Shown one piece after another: positions 29,747 through 38,947 of a DNA stretch of 64,000 bases. A program made the position numbers and the translations under genes. The stretch's first letter is position 1. The number at the start of each line of letters is the position of its first letter. The notes beneath the pieces were generated by a model. It was not told where the DNA came from, searched no databases, and worked only from the letters and a program-made list of their open reading frames with translations. Location: positions 124,001-188,000 of the forward strand of contig NZ_QNUX01000004.1 of the NCBI RefSeq assembly GCF_003312425.1, given 5' to 3'. Source of the stretch: Flavobacterium psychrolimnae (lineage in GTDB: Bacteria; Bacteroidota; Bacteroidia; Flavobacteriales; Flavobacteriaceae).

Positions 29747-31030
29747 TCAAAATTTATGTTCTTTTTTGCTGACCATCAACAATGAAAATAGAGAAATACA
29801 GGCTGCCGTACTCAAATAAAACCCAACATAAGTCAAACTATACTGAGTTGCTAACCAAATTGCAATCATAGGAGCAAAAGCAGCTCCAATGATTCCTGCC
29901 AAGTTAAATGCTAAAGAAGTTCCTGAATAACGAACCGTTGTAGGAAACAGTTCAGATAAAAAAGTTCCTAAAGGACCGTATGTGAATCCCATCAAAGCCA
30001 TTCCAACACATAAAAATAAAGTCACAAGAACTGTATTGCCGGAATTCAAGAAAAAAGAAAATGTAAAACCAAAAATAGCAATAGCAATTGTTGCGTAAAT
30101 AAGCATTTTTCTTCTGCCAATACGATCCGCAATTAAAGCTGAAACAGGAATGAAAAGTGCAAAAAACAATACCGAAAACAATTGCATCAATAGAAAATCT
30201 CTTTTGGAATAACCCAAATCAGAAGTTGCCCAGCTAAGTGTAAAAACCGTCATGAGATAAAAAACCAAGAAAGTAGTAATCGCTGCAAATGTGCCAAAAA
30301 TTAGTTGGTTTTTATAAAATTTCAGTAAAGTAAAAAATGGGATATTAACTTCTTCTTTCTCTTTTTTAGCGTTTTCGAAAGCAGGAGTTTCGGTAATCTT
30401 TAATCGGATATAAAAACCTACAACAACCAATAATGAACTCGCTATAAAAGGAATCCTCCATCCATAATCAAGAAAATCTTCGGAAGTCATTGTATCTGTC
30501 AAAATCAAGAAAGTACCACCCGAAAGCAATAAACCTATTGGTGCTCCCAGTTGCGGAAACATTCCGTACCAAGCTCGCTTATTAGGTGGAGCATTTTCGA
30601 TAGCCAGTAATACCGCTCCTCCCCATTCGCCACCTAAACCAACTCCTTGACCAAAGCGACATAACATTAATAATAAAGGAGCTGTAATTCCAATACTGGC
30701 ATAACTTGGTAAAAAACCAATACAAACTGTTGAAATCCCCATTGTTAATAACGCAATTACTAAAGTGGTTTTACGTCCAATTTTATCACCATAATGACCA
30801 AAGACCGCAGAACCTAAAGGTCTGGAAAGAAAAGCTATTGAAAATGTCGCTAAGGATAACAAAACGGAATTAGTACTATCATTTGAAGGAAAAAACAATT
30901 GAGGAAAAACTAAAACTGCAGCATTTGCATAAATATAAAAATCAAAAAATTCTATAGTTGTGCCAATTAAACTGCCAAAAAGAACATGTTTTAAGGAGTT
31001 TTTATTTGAATGCTTTAAATTATCTTTCAT
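29747..31030 (-). CDS. MFS transporter, metabolite:H+ symporter type
   Basis: About 427 residues with 12 predicted membrane helices, probably importing an organic acid or osmolyte with protons. Family marks: LFGSLIGTTIEFFDFYIYAN at the start of TM1, FGHYGDKIGRKTTL in the loop between TM2 and TM3, RFGQGVGLGGEWGGAVLLA, DYGWRIPF and LIADRIGRRKMLI. This resembles the ProP/ShiA (MHS) group. I place the start at ATG 31030 (MKDNLKHSNKN); the longer frame begins with TTG at 31081 and adds 17 unlikely residues. It is convergent with the giant gene, only 7 bp from its stop. Confidence 0.88.
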   Translation of the reverse strand: MKDNLKHSNKNSLKHVLFGSLIGTTIEFFDFYIYANAAVLVFPQLFFPSNDSTNSVLLSLATFSIAFLSRPLGSAVFGHYGDKIGRKTTLVIALLTMGISTVCIGFLPSYASIGITAPLLLMLCRFGQGVGLGGEWGGAVLLAIENAPPNKRAWYGMFPQLGAPIGLLLSGGTFLILTDTMTSEDFLDYGWRIPFIASSLLVVVGFYIRLKITETPAFENAKKEKEEVNIPFFTLLKFYKNQLIFGTFAAITTFLVFYLMTVFTLSWATSDLGYSKRDFLLMQLFSVLFFALFIPVSALIADRIGRRKMLIYATIAIAIFGFTFSFFLNSGNTVLVTLFLCVGMALMGFTYGPLGTFLSELFPTTVRYSGTSLAFNLAGIIGAAFAPMIAIWLATQYSLTYVGFYLSTAACISLFSLLMVSKKEHKF

Positions 31031-31133
31031 AAAATTGTTAATTTTTTTGATAAAAATGACACTATTTTTCGAAAGTAACAAATATTATAGTTCCAATTAT
31101 TATTGGTAATTTAGCAACATATAAAACTTTATT

Positions 31134-32732
31134 ATGCCAACCGACTGTATCAGCTATCAGAATTCAGGATATTTCTCTTCTTTGATGAATGATTATTTAG
31201 AAAAAAAAACAAACTTACAATCCTTATACAACCGATTTCCAACACTTGAGAACTTTGAGGCACAAATCCAAGAAAAGCAAGCAAACTTCAATGAGAACGG
31301 TACTCATAAAAGACAAATATTAGTTTCCACATTAGAAAAACAATATTCAAAAGTTGAAACATCGGTTTTGACCAAACAAAATATTGCCGCTTTAAATAAC
31401 CCAAATACATTTACTGTTACAACAGGACATCAGTTAAATTTGTTCAGCGGACCTTTATATTTTTTGTATAAAATCATTTCAACTATTAATTTGACAACCG
31501 AATTAAAAGCGAAATATCCAACCTATAATTTTGTACCCATTTACTGGATGGCGACTGAAGATCATGATTTTGAAGAAATCAATTATTTCAACTTTAAAGG
31601 CAAAAAATTCCGTTGGAACAAAGAAAGTACAGGTCCTGTTGGCCGCTTGTCTACTGAAGGTTTATATGAATTTCTTGAAGTATATACTTTGGAATTAGGC
31701 TCCAGTACAAATGCAGATACGCTAAAAAAACTGTTTGAAGATTCCTATCTCAATCACAATAATTTAGCCGATGCTACTAGATTTCTGGCTAATGCGCTTT
31801 TTGGCGCGTATGGTTTGGTTATTTTGGATGCGGATAATGCTGACTTAAAACGCAACTTTATCCCTTTTGTAAAAGAAGAATTGCTACAACAATCCTCCCA
31901 TAAATTAGTTTTGGAAACTGCTGAAAAATTAAAAGAGTATACAGTTCAGGTGAATCCTCGTGAAATCAATTTATTTTATATCGAAGATGATTTACGAGAA
32001 CGTATCATCTTTGAAAACGATACCTACAAAGTAAATCACACTAAAATTGAGTTTTCTGAAACAGAAATTCTAACATTATTAGAAAATCATCCAGAGAAAT
32101 TCAGTCCAAACGTGATTATGCGTCCATTATATCAGGAAGTGATTTTGCCTAATCTTTGCTACATTGGCGGAGGTGGAGAAATTGCCTATTGGTTGGAGCT
32201 AAAATCCTTTTTTGCTGCTGCAAAAGTAACTTTTCCAATACTTTTACTTAGAAACTCTGTGCTATTAGCCACTGAAAAGCAAGTTAAAAAAGCAGACAAA
32301 TTAGACTTGAATTGGGCCGATTTATTTTCAAAACAAGCCCATTTAATAACTACTAAAACCAAAGAATTATCAGATTTCCCAGTCGATTTAAGGCATCTTA
32401 GAATCCAATTGCAAAAACAATTTAGTGCACTTTATGAAGTAGCAAATAAAACAGATGAAGCCTTCATTGGAGCTGTAAAAGCGCAGGAAGCAAAACAAAC
32501 CAAAGGATTAGAAAATCTAGAGAAACGCTTACTGAAAGCACAAAAAAGAAAGTTAAGCGATATTTTACAGCGCATCACTGAGTTACAAAATGAGTTATTC
32601 CCCAACCAAAGTTTACAGGAACGACAAACTAATTTTTCGGAATTTTATTTGGAATACGGCGAAAATCTGATTCCAACATTGGTTAAACAACTCAAACCAT
32701 TGGACAATAAATTTGATATTATTGTACTTTAA
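31134..32732 (+). CDS. bshC: Bacillithiol biosynthesis cysteine-adding enzyme BshC
   Basis: Joins cysteine to glucosamine-malate in the last step of bacillithiol synthesis. 532 residues, normal for the family. Visible: TVTTGHQLNLFSGPLYFLYK, VPIYWMATEDHDFEEIN, NVIMRPLYQEVILPNLCYIG with GGGGEIAYWLELK, and a long C-terminal coiled coil (about 420-500) ending with LIPTLVKQLKPLDN. The ATG at 31134 gives MPTDCISYQNSGYFS, the usual start. A near-consensus -7 box (TAATTTAG, 31107-31114) lies 20 bp upstream. No bshA or bshB is in the window. Confidence 0.93.
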   Translation: MPTDCISYQNSGYFSSLMNDYLEKKTNLQSLYNRFPTLENFEAQIQEKQANFNENGTHKRQILVSTLEKQYSKVETSVLTKQNIAALNNPNTFTVTTGHQLNLFSGPLYFLYKIISTINLTTELKAKYPTYNFVPIYWMATEDHDFEEINYFNFKGKKFRWNKESTGPVGRLSTEGLYEFLEVYTLELGSSTNADTLKKLFEDSYLNHNNLADATRFLANALFGAYGLVILDADNADLKRNFIPFVKEELLQQSSHKLVLETAEKLKEYTVQVNPREINLFYIEDDLRERIIFENDTYKVNHTKIEFSETEILTLLENHPEKFSPNVIMRPLYQEVILPNLCYIGGGGEIAYWLELKSFFAAAKVTFPILLLRNSVLLATEKQVKKADKLDLNWADLFSKQAHLITTKTKELSDFPVDLRHLRIQLQKQFSALYEVANKTDEAFIGAVKAQEAKQTKGLENLEKRLLKAQKRKLSDILQRITELQNELFPNQSLQERQTNFSEFYLEYGENLIPTLVKQLKPLDNKFDIIVL

Positions 32733-32760
32733 TCAGATAACCGTTATTTGAATGCCTAAT

Positions 32761-32795
32761 TTGTAAAAATAATCAATAAAAAAAAACTATTTTTG
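32761..32795 (+). promoter_or_regulatory. ndk promoter
   Basis: TTG at 32761-32763 and TATTTTTG at 32788-32795 (exact TAnnTTTG), 24-bp spacer, slightly long. It lies 22 bp before the ndk ATG. Confidence 0.55.
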
Positions 32796-32817
32796 CACAA
32801 AATTTAAAAAATAAAAG

Positions 32818-33237
32818 ATGGCTACTAATAGAACATTTACAATGATTAAGCCTGATGCTGTTGCTAACGGACACATCGGAAACATACTTGCAATGATTAC
32901 AAATGCAGGTTTCAAAATCGTTTCTTTGAAATTAACACAATTAACTGTTGCTGATGCACAAGCTTTTTACGAAGTTCACGCTGCAAGACCTTTCTACGGT
33001 GAATTAGTTGAATTCATGTCAAGAGGACCAATTGTTGCTGCTATTTTAGAAAAAGATAATGCTGTTGAAGATTTCAGAACTTTAATTGGTGCTACAAACC
33101 CAGCTGAAGCTGCTGAAGGAACGATCCGCAAAGCATACGCAACTTCTATTGGAGAAAATGCAGTTCATGGTTCTGATAGCGATGAAAATGCAGCTATCGA
33201 AGGTGCTTTCCATTTTGCTGGAAGAGAGCAGTTCTAA
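32818..33237 (+). CDS. ndk: Nucleoside-diphosphate kinase
   Basis: Balances nucleoside triphosphate pools by moving phosphate from ATP to NDPs through a phospho-histidine. 139 residues begin [55 protein letters not shown] and the catalytic histidine in [12 protein letters not shown] are all present. It stands alone with its own promoter and a long perfect terminator stem. Confidence 0.97.
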   Translation: MATNRTFTMIKPDAVANGHIGNILAMITNAGFKIVSLKLTQLTVADAQAFYEVHAARPFYGELVEFMSRGPIVAAILEKDNAVEDFRTLIGATNPAEAAEGTIRKAYATSIGENAVHGSDSDENAAIEGAFHFAGREQF

Positions 33238-33243
33238 TTATAG

Positions 33244-33430
33244 TTTCTTAGATAGTCAGATTTTTAGACTACTTAGATTCTTTAAAAGTAAAACCCGCTT
33301 CAATGAAGCGGGTTTTACTTTTAATGTAATTTTTAGCTCTTTTAAAATATCATTTTTTTTTTTAAATCTTAATATCTAACAATCGAAAATATCTAATCTA
33401 TTCTAAAAATCTAACTATCTAAGAAGTCTA
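33244..33430. repeat. Imperfect long inverted repeat flanking the ndk terminator
   Basis: Left arm 33244-33280 (TTTCTTAGATAGTCAGATTT and following) and right arm 33386-33426 are inverted copies built of TTAGAT/CTAA words, with the ndk terminator between them. It fills the gap between ndk and the convergent DUF721 gene and reaches into that gene's last codons. Confidence 0.6.
33284..33322 (+). terminator. ndk terminator
   Basis: A perfect 17-bp stem (AAAAGTAAAACCCGCTT and its complement) around CAAT, ending in TTTT. Very stable, symmetrical and likely bidirectional. Confidence 0.92.
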
Positions 33431-33724
33431 ACGCAAAACCACATCTTTCACCACATCACGTCTTAATTCCTCATTAATCATAGCCACAATTTTAGACTTT
33501 CCGTGACTTAATTCTTCACGCAAAACAGACGAAGTCAACTCTACATACAACGTACTTCCTTTCAAAACTACATTATTCGTATAGCTGTTCACGCCATTAC
33601 CCATTAGGTTTTTCCACGCATCTTTCACGTCAATTTGATCCATTCCGGGTTGCAGTTTATTCACTTGGATAATCTGTTTCAAAACATCCCCTATCGTACT
33701 TTGATTATTTAGTCGTTTTGCCAT
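33428..33724 (-). CDS. DUF721 (DciA-like) protein
   Basis: 98 residues. Begins AKRLNNQSTIGDVLKQIIQV and has the DUF721 core WKNLMGNGVNSYTNNVVLKG and LYVELTSSVLREELSHGKS. In bacteria lacking DnaC or DnaI, DUF721 proteins of the DciA type help load the replicative helicase; applying that role here is inference. Its start overlaps the 3' end of the upstream lipoprotein gene by 20 bp, so the two are co-translated. Confidence 0.85.
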   Translation of the reverse strand: MAKRLNNQSTIGDVLKQIIQVNKLQPGMDQIDVKDAWKNLMGNGVNSYTNNVVLKGSTLYVELTSSVLREELSHGKSKIVAMINEELRRDVVKDVVLR

Positions 33725-34145
33725 CGCCCAGTAAATTTATTGGTGTTGCTTTCTTGTAATGATATTCTGTTTTTTCCTTGTTCAACAGCACTAATTCTTC
33801 CGCTGACACAGCAATTAACTCCTCACTCCACTTCATGTAAGGCGTAGAATAGTCTAAAAAAACTTTGTCATCCGCAAATCGAACCGTTACGTTTTCATAC
33901 GTATCATTCACTAAAAAAGTTCCGTCTAATTGCGGCATCACTTTCTTCCGAATCCCTTTATTATTCTTTATTTCAAAATAATCATACACTTCATTCATCC
34001 CGTATTCCTTATCCTTTATGGAATCAAAAACAACCTTCTCCACTTCCCAATATCCATTTATTTTAGAAATGTCTTCTGGCTTTACCTTTTGCTGACACCC
34101 CACAAAAAGGAATGCAAAAAATAGAATGCTAACTGTCTTTTTCAT
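33705..34145 (-). CDS. Small lipoprotein, lipocalin-like
   Basis: 146 residues with a lipobox (FLFVGC, then QQKVKPEDIS). The mature domain reads INGYWEVEKVVFDSIKDKEY, YDYFEIKNNKGIRKKVMPQL, then strands ending YHYKKA, which resembles lipocalin-like or heat-resistance-type small barrels in flavobacteria. It overlaps the DUF721 gene by 20 bp and shares its transcript. The ligand is unknown. Confidence 0.72.
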   Translation of the reverse strand: MKKTVSILFFAFLFVGCQQKVKPEDISKINGYWEVEKVVFDSIKDKEYGMNEVYDYFEIKNNKGIRKKVMPQLDGTFLVNDTYENVTVRFADDKVFLDYSTPYMKWSEELIAVSAEELVLLNKEKTEYHYKKATPINLLGDGKTTK

Positions 34146-34161
34146 ATAATTATTATTTTTA

Positions 34162-34246
34162 GGAGCTGTTTCCTGCTTTTCGCTTCAATCTTTTTATCCG
34201 CTGAAAAAGCGTCTAAAAAGGATTTACGCTGCAATCAGGGCTAGGG
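34162..34246 (+). repeat. Dispersed intergenic element, copy B
   Basis: Begins GGAGCTGTTTCCTGCTTTTC, has a short central hairpin region, then AGGATTTACGCTGC and ends ATCAGGGCTAGGG. Same plan as copies at 3799 (minus), 38805 (minus), 52698 and 58562. Confidence 0.7.
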
Positions 34247-34383
34247 AATTTGAGTTAAATCAAGTTTGCTCTAATTACAAAGTTACTCTTATTAAATTCA
34301 AAGAAAACAAAAATAGTGGAAACACATTAAACTATTTTCTATATTTTTGGTCTTAAAGGAATTAGAAATAAATCAGTAGTAAA

Positions 34384-35460
34384 ATGTCAAAAATAATCTG
34401 TAGTCTGCTCATCTTATTATTATTTTGTAGTAGCTGCAGTTCCGACACTCCTGAGCCAACTCCTAATCCCACAACTGAAACACTCTATTTTCCACCTTTA
34501 ACTGGTACAACTTGGGAAACAAAATCTATAGCAAGTTTAGGTTGGAAACAAACCGCTGTTCAACCGCTATTAGATTATTTAGAACTCAAAAATTCAAAAT
34601 CCTTCATCATTCTTGTTAACGGCAGAATCGTAATGGAAAATTATTTCAATGGTCATGACGCTAATGCTTTTTGGTATTGGGCAAGTGCCGGAAAAACGCT
34701 AACTTCAACTGTAATAGGAATTGCACAACAAGAAAACCTAATCAACATCAACAATAAAGTTTCGCAATACATAGGAACCGGCTGGACAAGTTTGCCTTTA
34801 GCCAAAGAAAACTTGATTACAAACAAACACCTACTCAACATGACTTCCGGATTAGATGACAGTACAGATGGTGTTGATCCAGCAAGCCTAAAATTCAAAG
34901 CCGATGCAGGAACGCGTTGGGCGTATCATAATGTATATGTAAAATTACAGGATGTGATTGCGCAAGCCAGCGGTCAAACCTGGAATTCCTATTTCAATAC
35001 CAAATTGAAAGATAAAATAGGAATGGATGGCGCGTGGTTTCAATTAGGCAATAATTCTGTTTATGGAAGTAATACTCGCTCCATGGCACGCTTTGGTTTG
35101 TTAATCTACAACAAAGGAAAATGGGAAAGTAACACGATAGTGAATGAGAATTATTTAAATGAAGCTACAAATACTTCACAAAATATAAATCTGGGATACG
35201 GCTATTTATGGTGGCTAAACGGAAAATCAAATTATCATTTGCCACAAAGCCAACTCCTGTTTAACGGTAGTTTAATACCAACAGCACCAGCCGATATGTA
35301 TATGGCATTAGGGAAAAACGATCAAAAAATTTATATTATTCCAAGCAAAAAAATGGTCGTTATCCGAATGGGCGATGTTGCAAATCCAGACAATCCAACG
35401 TTTGCCTTATCCGATTTTGATGAAGTTTTATGGCAAAAAATCAGTGCATTATATCAATAA
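34384..35460 (+). CDS. Serine hydrolase, beta-lactamase/class C fold, lipoprotein
   Basis: 358 residues. A lipobox (LLLFCSSC, then SSDTPEP) anchors it outside the cytoplasm. The penicillin-binding-like active site is complete: WASAGKTLTST gives Ser101-x-x-Lys104 and WAYHNVYVKL gives Tyr181-x-Asn183; LLNMTSGLDD and YGYLWWLN are typical of the family. A usual third motif (KTG/HxG) is not obvious. It could act on peptides, esters or peptidoglycan fragments; resistance to beta-lactams should not be assumed. Confidence 0.87.
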   Translation: MSKIICSLLILLLFCSSCSSDTPEPTPNPTTETLYFPPLTGTTWETKSIASLGWKQTAVQPLLDYLELKNSKSFIILVNGRIVMENYFNGHDANAFWYWASAGKTLTSTVIGIAQQENLININNKVSQYIGTGWTSLPLAKENLITNKHLLNMTSGLDDSTDGVDPASLKFKADAGTRWAYHNVYVKLQDVIAQASGQTWNSYFNTKLKDKIGMDGAWFQLGNNSVYGSNTRSMARFGLLIYNKGKWESNTIVNENYLNEATNTSQNINLGYGYLWWLNGKSNYHLPQSQLLFNGSLIPTAPADMYMALGKNDQKIYIIPSKKMVVIRMGDVANPDNPTFALSDFDEVLWQKISALYQ

Positions 35461-35462
35461 AT

Positions 35463-35639
35463 CTACTTGCTTTTCAAACTTTTCATAAAACCCAAAACAA
35501 AGGAAACCAAACCCATTATCAATAAAAAATAATAAAAACCAAGACTTTTATCTCGGACAAGATTTGCCAATATAAATGAAATGATGCTTACTAAATAAAG
35601 ATACATCGGAGGTGTATTTTTTAATGAAGAGAAATCCAT
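35463..35639 (-). CDS. Small two-helix membrane protein downstream of ftsY
   Basis: A 58-residue frame, MDFSSLKNTPPMYLYLVSII to a basic end KSLKSK, with two hydrophobic segments (about 13-28 and 34-51) separated by NLVRDKSLG. Start ATG at 35639 is 8 bp after the ftsY stop, so it is most likely translated from the ftsY message. No family recognised. Its stop nearly touches that of the convergent hydrolase gene (35460). Confidence 0.7.
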   Translation of the reverse strand: MDFSSLKNTPPMYLYLVSIISFILANLVRDKSLGFYYFLLIMGLVSFVLGFMKSLKSK

Positions 35640-35647
35640 TCTAATTA

Positions 35648-36601
35648 TTATTTAAAAAAACTATCTACAAACTCATATTTATTAAAAACCTGAAGATCTT
35701 CAATTCCTTCGCCTACACCTATATATTTTACAGGAATTTGAAATTGATCGGAGATTCCAATGACAACACCACCTTTTGCAGTTCCGTCAAGCTTAGTAAC
35801 AGCCAAACAAGTAACTTCAGTAGCCGCTGTAAATTGTTTCGCTTGTTCAAAAGCATTCTGACCGGTTGAGCCGTCCAAAACTAATAATACATCATGTGGT
35901 GCATCACCAACGACTTTTTGCATTACTCGTTTTACTTTGGTCAATTCATTCATTAAATTAATCTTATTATGCAAACGACCTGCCGTATCAATAATAACAA
36001 TATCGGCATTTTGCGCCACAGCTGATTGCAAGGTATCAAAAGCCACCGAAGCCGGATCACTTCCCATTTCTTGACGAACAATAGGAACGCCTACTCTATC
36101 CGCCCATATTTGCAACTGATCTATGGCTGCGGCACGAAAAGTATCGGCTGCACCAAGAACCACATTATAGCCTTGTTTTTTAAATTGATACGCTAATTTA
36201 CCAATGGTAGTAGTTTTTCCGACACCGTTTACCCCAACGACCATCAAAACATAAGGTTTGGTCTGAATTGGAATTACAAATTCACTGGCTTCTCCAGTAT
36301 TTGTCTCTGATAATAAAGCAGCAATCTCTTCTCTAAGAATTTGATTAAGCTCCTCTATACCTAAGTATTTATCTGAAGCAACACGATTTTCGATTCTGGT
36401 GATTATTTTTAATGTTGTATTTACACCAACATCTGAGGCAACTAGGATTTCCTCTAAATTATCTAAAACCTCATCATCCACTTTTGACTTTCCGGCAACT
36501 GCTTTGGTTAACTTCGAAAAGAAATTTGTTTTTGATTTTTCAAGACCTTTGTCTAATGTTTCTTTTTTCTCTGATGAAAATATTCTTTTGAAAAAACTCA
36601 T
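35648..36601 (-). CDS. ftsY: Signal recognition particle receptor FtsY
   Basis: GTPase that docks ribosome-SRP complexes at the inner membrane. 317 residues with a short basic N-terminus and no long acidic A domain, as usual in Bacteroidetes. N domain: LEEILVASDVGVNTTLKII. G domain: VVGVNGVGKTTTIGKLA (G1), AADTFRAAAIDQLQ (G2), IIDTAGRLHNKINLMNEL (G3), VTKLDGTAKGGV (G4) and GVGEGIEDLQVF at the end. It follows rpmB, rpmG and DUF4295 on the same strand, though a hairpin after DUF4295 probably limits read-through. Confidence 0.96.
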   Translation of the reverse strand: MSFFKRIFSSEKKETLDKGLEKSKTNFFSKLTKAVAGKSKVDDEVLDNLEEILVASDVGVNTTLKIITRIENRVASDKYLGIEELNQILREEIAALLSETNTGEASEFVIPIQTKPYVLMVVGVNGVGKTTTIGKLAYQFKKQGYNVVLGAADTFRAAAIDQLQIWADRVGVPIVRQEMGSDPASVAFDTLQSAVAQNADIVIIDTAGRLHNKINLMNELTKVKRVMQKVVGDAPHDVLLVLDGSTGQNAFEQAKQFTAATEVTCLAVTKLDGTAKGGVVIGISDQFQIPVKYIGVGEGIEDLQVFNKYEFVDSFFK

Positions 36602-36676
36602 TGTATAAATAGTATTAAGAATGAAGTATTTAAGTCCAAAGAACCAATACGTTTTCTAACGGTAAATATAGAAAAT

Positions 36677-36709
36677 AAAAAAGCTACTTCCGAATGAAAG
36701 TAGCTTTTC
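36677..36709 (-). terminator. Terminator between DUF4295 and ftsY
   Basis: Stem AAGCTACTT / AAGTAGCTT with an 8-nt loop; minus-strand read gives CTTTTTTATTTTC after it. It separates ribosomal protein genes from ftsY. Confidence 0.8.
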
Positions 36710-36728
36710 TATATAATATGAATGTTGA

Positions 36729-36881
36729 TTATTTCTTTTTCAAGAATTCGTCAACTGATTCCGGTGTCATAATAGATTCTACGAATGTATATGCACCTGT
36801 TTTTGGAGATTTCACCATTTTGATGGCTTTTGACAATCTCTTAGAAGCTGTTTGTAACGATGCTACGGTTTTCTTTGCCAT
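36729..36881 (-). CDS. DUF4295 small basic protein
   Basis: A 50-residue frame starting AKKTVASLQTASKRLSKAIK, with KSPKTGAYTF and a C-terminus EFLKKK. Strongly basic. This protein is regularly found right after rpmG in Bacteroidetes and may be a ribosome-associated protein, but its function is not established. It lies 76 bp after rpmG. Confidence 0.88.
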   Translation of the reverse strand: MAKKTVASLQTASKRLSKAIKMVKSPKTGAYTFVESIMTPESVDEFLKKK

Positions 36882-36957
36882 GATTCAAATGTTATTAAAA
36901 TTTAAATAAAATTTTCAAATGTAGAACATTTGAGATTTTTATCAAAATCTCTAATTA

Positions 36958-37140
36958 TTACTTAATTTCTTTGTGAACAGTTACACGTTTCAAGATTGGA
37001 TTAAATTTTTTAATCTCTAATCTGTCTGGTGTATTTTTTTTGTTCTTTGTTGTAATGTATCTTGAAGTTCCTGCAACACCAGTAGTCTTGTGCTCAGTAC
37101 ATTCTAAAATTACCTGGATTCTATTACCTTTCTTTGCCAT
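36958..37140 (-). CDS. rpmG: 50S ribosomal protein L33
   Basis: 60 residues: [40 protein letters not shown] and [14 protein letters not shown]. The single cysteine shows this is the form without the CxxC zinc ribbon. It follows rpmB by 27 bp. Confidence 0.96.
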   Translation of the reverse strand: MAKKGNRIQVILECTEHKTTGVAGTSRYITTKNKKNTPDRLEIKKFNPILKRVTVHKEIK

Positions 37141-37167
37141 CTTGCTATTTTTTTATTTTGGAAGGGA

Positions 37168-37404
37168 TTATTTAATAAATCCTTCTGACTGCGCTTTTTT
37201 CAAAACTGCAGCGATTCCATTTTTATTAATTGTTTTTATCGTAGATGCAGCTACTCTTAGAGTAATCCATCTATCTTCTTCTGGAAGATAAAAACGCTTT
37301 TTAACTAAGTTTACAGAAAATTTTCTCTTAGTTTTGTTCATAGCGTGAGAAACGTTATTTCCTACCATCGCTCTTTTACCTGTAAGGTCACAAACTCTTG
37401 ACAT
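37168..37404 (-). CDS. rpmB: 50S ribosomal protein L28
   Basis: 78 residues: [40 protein letters not shown] and [19 protein letters not shown]. One cysteine only, so a form without the full zinc site. First gene of rpmB-rpmG-DUF4295. Confidence 0.96.
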   Translation of the reverse strand: MSRVCDLTGKRAMVGNNVSHAMNKTKRKFSVNLVKKRFYLPEEDRWITLRVAASTIKTINKNGIAAVLKKAQSEGFIK

Positions 37405-37476
37405 TATACTTATCTTTTATCGTTATTCAAAATCAGGGTGCAAAGAAAAGAAAAATAAACCTATTAACCAACAATA

Positions 37477-38730
37477 TTATCGTACATTTTTTAAAATTTC
37501 TTTCTGTAATAGTTCTAAACTTTTAATTACCGCTCTATCTATCACTTTTTCACGGGGTTGCCCAAAATTAAATTCTTCAACAATTATTTCATTTGGCGTA
37601 GCCAATGCGATAAAAACAGTCCCTATTTCCGCGTTTGAGTCTCCTTTTGTCGGTCCGGCATTTCCCGTTGTCGCAATTGCATAATCCGTTTTCATCATCT
37701 TTTGCACGCTCAAAGCCATTGCCGAAACTACCTCTCTACTCACCACAGAATATTCGTCTATAAGACTTTTGGGAACTCCTAAAACATTAATTTTTACTTC
37801 GGTTCCGTACGAAACTACACTGCCTTTAAAATATCCCGAAGCTCCTGATACGGATGTTAAAACTTCTGCAATCTTTCCTCCCGTACAACTCTCGGCAGTG
37901 GAAATGGTTTTATTTTGCTTTGTAAGCATTTTTCCAACTACTACTTCAATCGTTTCGTCATCATCAAAACCAACAATTATGTCATGAATAAGTACATCAA
38001 GAGAAGCTACATTTTCATCAATAGCCGCTTCTAATTTTTCCTTATCGGTACCTCGTGCTGAAAGCCGTAAACGAACTCTCCCGGGACTTGGTAAATAAGC
38101 TAATTTTATGAATTCAGGAAGATTGTTTTCCCAATCTTCAATTCGTTCCGCCACCAGACTTTCGCCCTGTCCATACGTCAGAATTGTTTTATGGATAATG
38201 TAAGGGCGTTTGTATTCTCGAACAACTTTTGGAATGATTTCATTTTCTACCAAATATTTCATTTCATAAGGAACTCCCGGAAGTGAAATATAAACAGTAT
38301 TTTCCTTTTTCATCCACATTCCTGGCGCCGTACCCACCTGATTGTGAAGTACCGTACATTTTGAAGGAACCAGTGCCTGATCTTTATTAATTTGGGATGC
38401 CGTTCTATTCATCACGCGCTCTATAAGCTCAATTACGTGCTTTTCGACTGCTTCATCAATCACTAACTCGTCTTCAAAATAATCGCAGAACGTCTTCTTG
38501 GTAACATCATCTTTAGTTGGTCCTAAACCACCTGTTATAATAACCAAATCGACTTTGTTTTGAAGCGATGCAAACGTATCTAAAATGTGTTTTTTATCAT
38601 CACTAATCGAAATCATTTCGTTGATTTCAACACCAATTTTATCTAATGATTTGGCAATAAAACCAGAATTCGTATCGACAATTTGACCTATTAAAATTTC
38701 GTCACCAATGGTAACTATGGTTGCTTTCAT
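37477..38730 (-). CDS. cinA: CinA-family protein (nicotinamide-nucleotide amidohydrolase)
   Basis: About 417 residues. The N-terminal MoCF-like domain begins [20 protein letters not shown] and has [14 protein letters not shown]. The C-terminal amidase domain has [20 protein letters not shown] with the catalytic serine region, [27 protein letters not shown] and GTVFIALA. It recycles nicotinamide mononucleotide to nicotinic acid mononucleotide and may have a pyrophosphatase half. I use ATG 38730; the longer frame starts with TTG at 38760 and adds ten unlikely residues. Confidence 0.92.
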   Translation of the reverse strand: MKATIVTIGDEILIGQIVDTNSGFIAKSLDKIGVEINEMISISDDKKHILDTFASLQNKVDLVIITGGLGPTKDDVTKKTFCDYFEDELVIDEAVEKHVIELIERVMNRTASQINKDQALVPSKCTVLHNQVGTAPGMWMKKENTVYISLPGVPYEMKYLVENEIIPKVVREYKRPYIIHKTILTYGQGESLVAERIEDWENNLPEFIKLAYLPSPGRVRLRLSARGTDKEKLEAAIDENVASLDVLIHDIIVGFDDDETIEVVVGKMLTKQNKTISTAESCTGGKIAEVLTSVSGASGYFKGSVVSYGTEVKINVLGVPKSLIDEYSVVSREVVSAMALSVQKMMKTDYAIATTGNAGPTKGDSNAEIGTVFIALATPNEIIVEEFNFGQPREKVIDRAVIKSLELLQKEILKNVR

Positions 38731-38804
38731 TTTTTTGCGATATTTTTTATGGGATTGCAATTTTAAAAGAGAAGTGTGTAAAATAGCACATTCAGTTTTT
38801 TTTT

Positions 38805-38942
38805 GCGTGAGGGATAGTAGTGAAAATCCTCTCTCGTTTTTTAACGAGAGAGATTACTTCACCTAACAATTATTTTCATAGGAGTTCAGTGAACTTCGTT
38901 TGTAACGGATAGCCCGACCCACTTTTTCAGCGGGTCACGCCA
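38805..38942 (-). repeat. Dispersed intergenic element, copy C (longer variant)
   Basis: Bounded by GCGTGA at 38805 and TCACGC near 38935-38940, a 6-bp terminal inverted repeat. Inside on the minus strand are GGGCTATCCGTTAC, GTTCACTGAACTCC, GGTGAAGTAATCTC, a hairpin CTCTCGTT / AACGAGAG and GGATTTTCACT. The core is shared with copy A at 3799; a second hairpin GACCC / GGGTC lies at the outer end. Confidence 0.68.
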
Positions 38943-38947
38943 CAATA

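Noticed and set aside
34384..35460. True beta-lactamase (resistance gene)
   Set aside because: Only the general fold motifs are present and no clear KTG/HxG motif is seen; housekeeping hydrolases share them.
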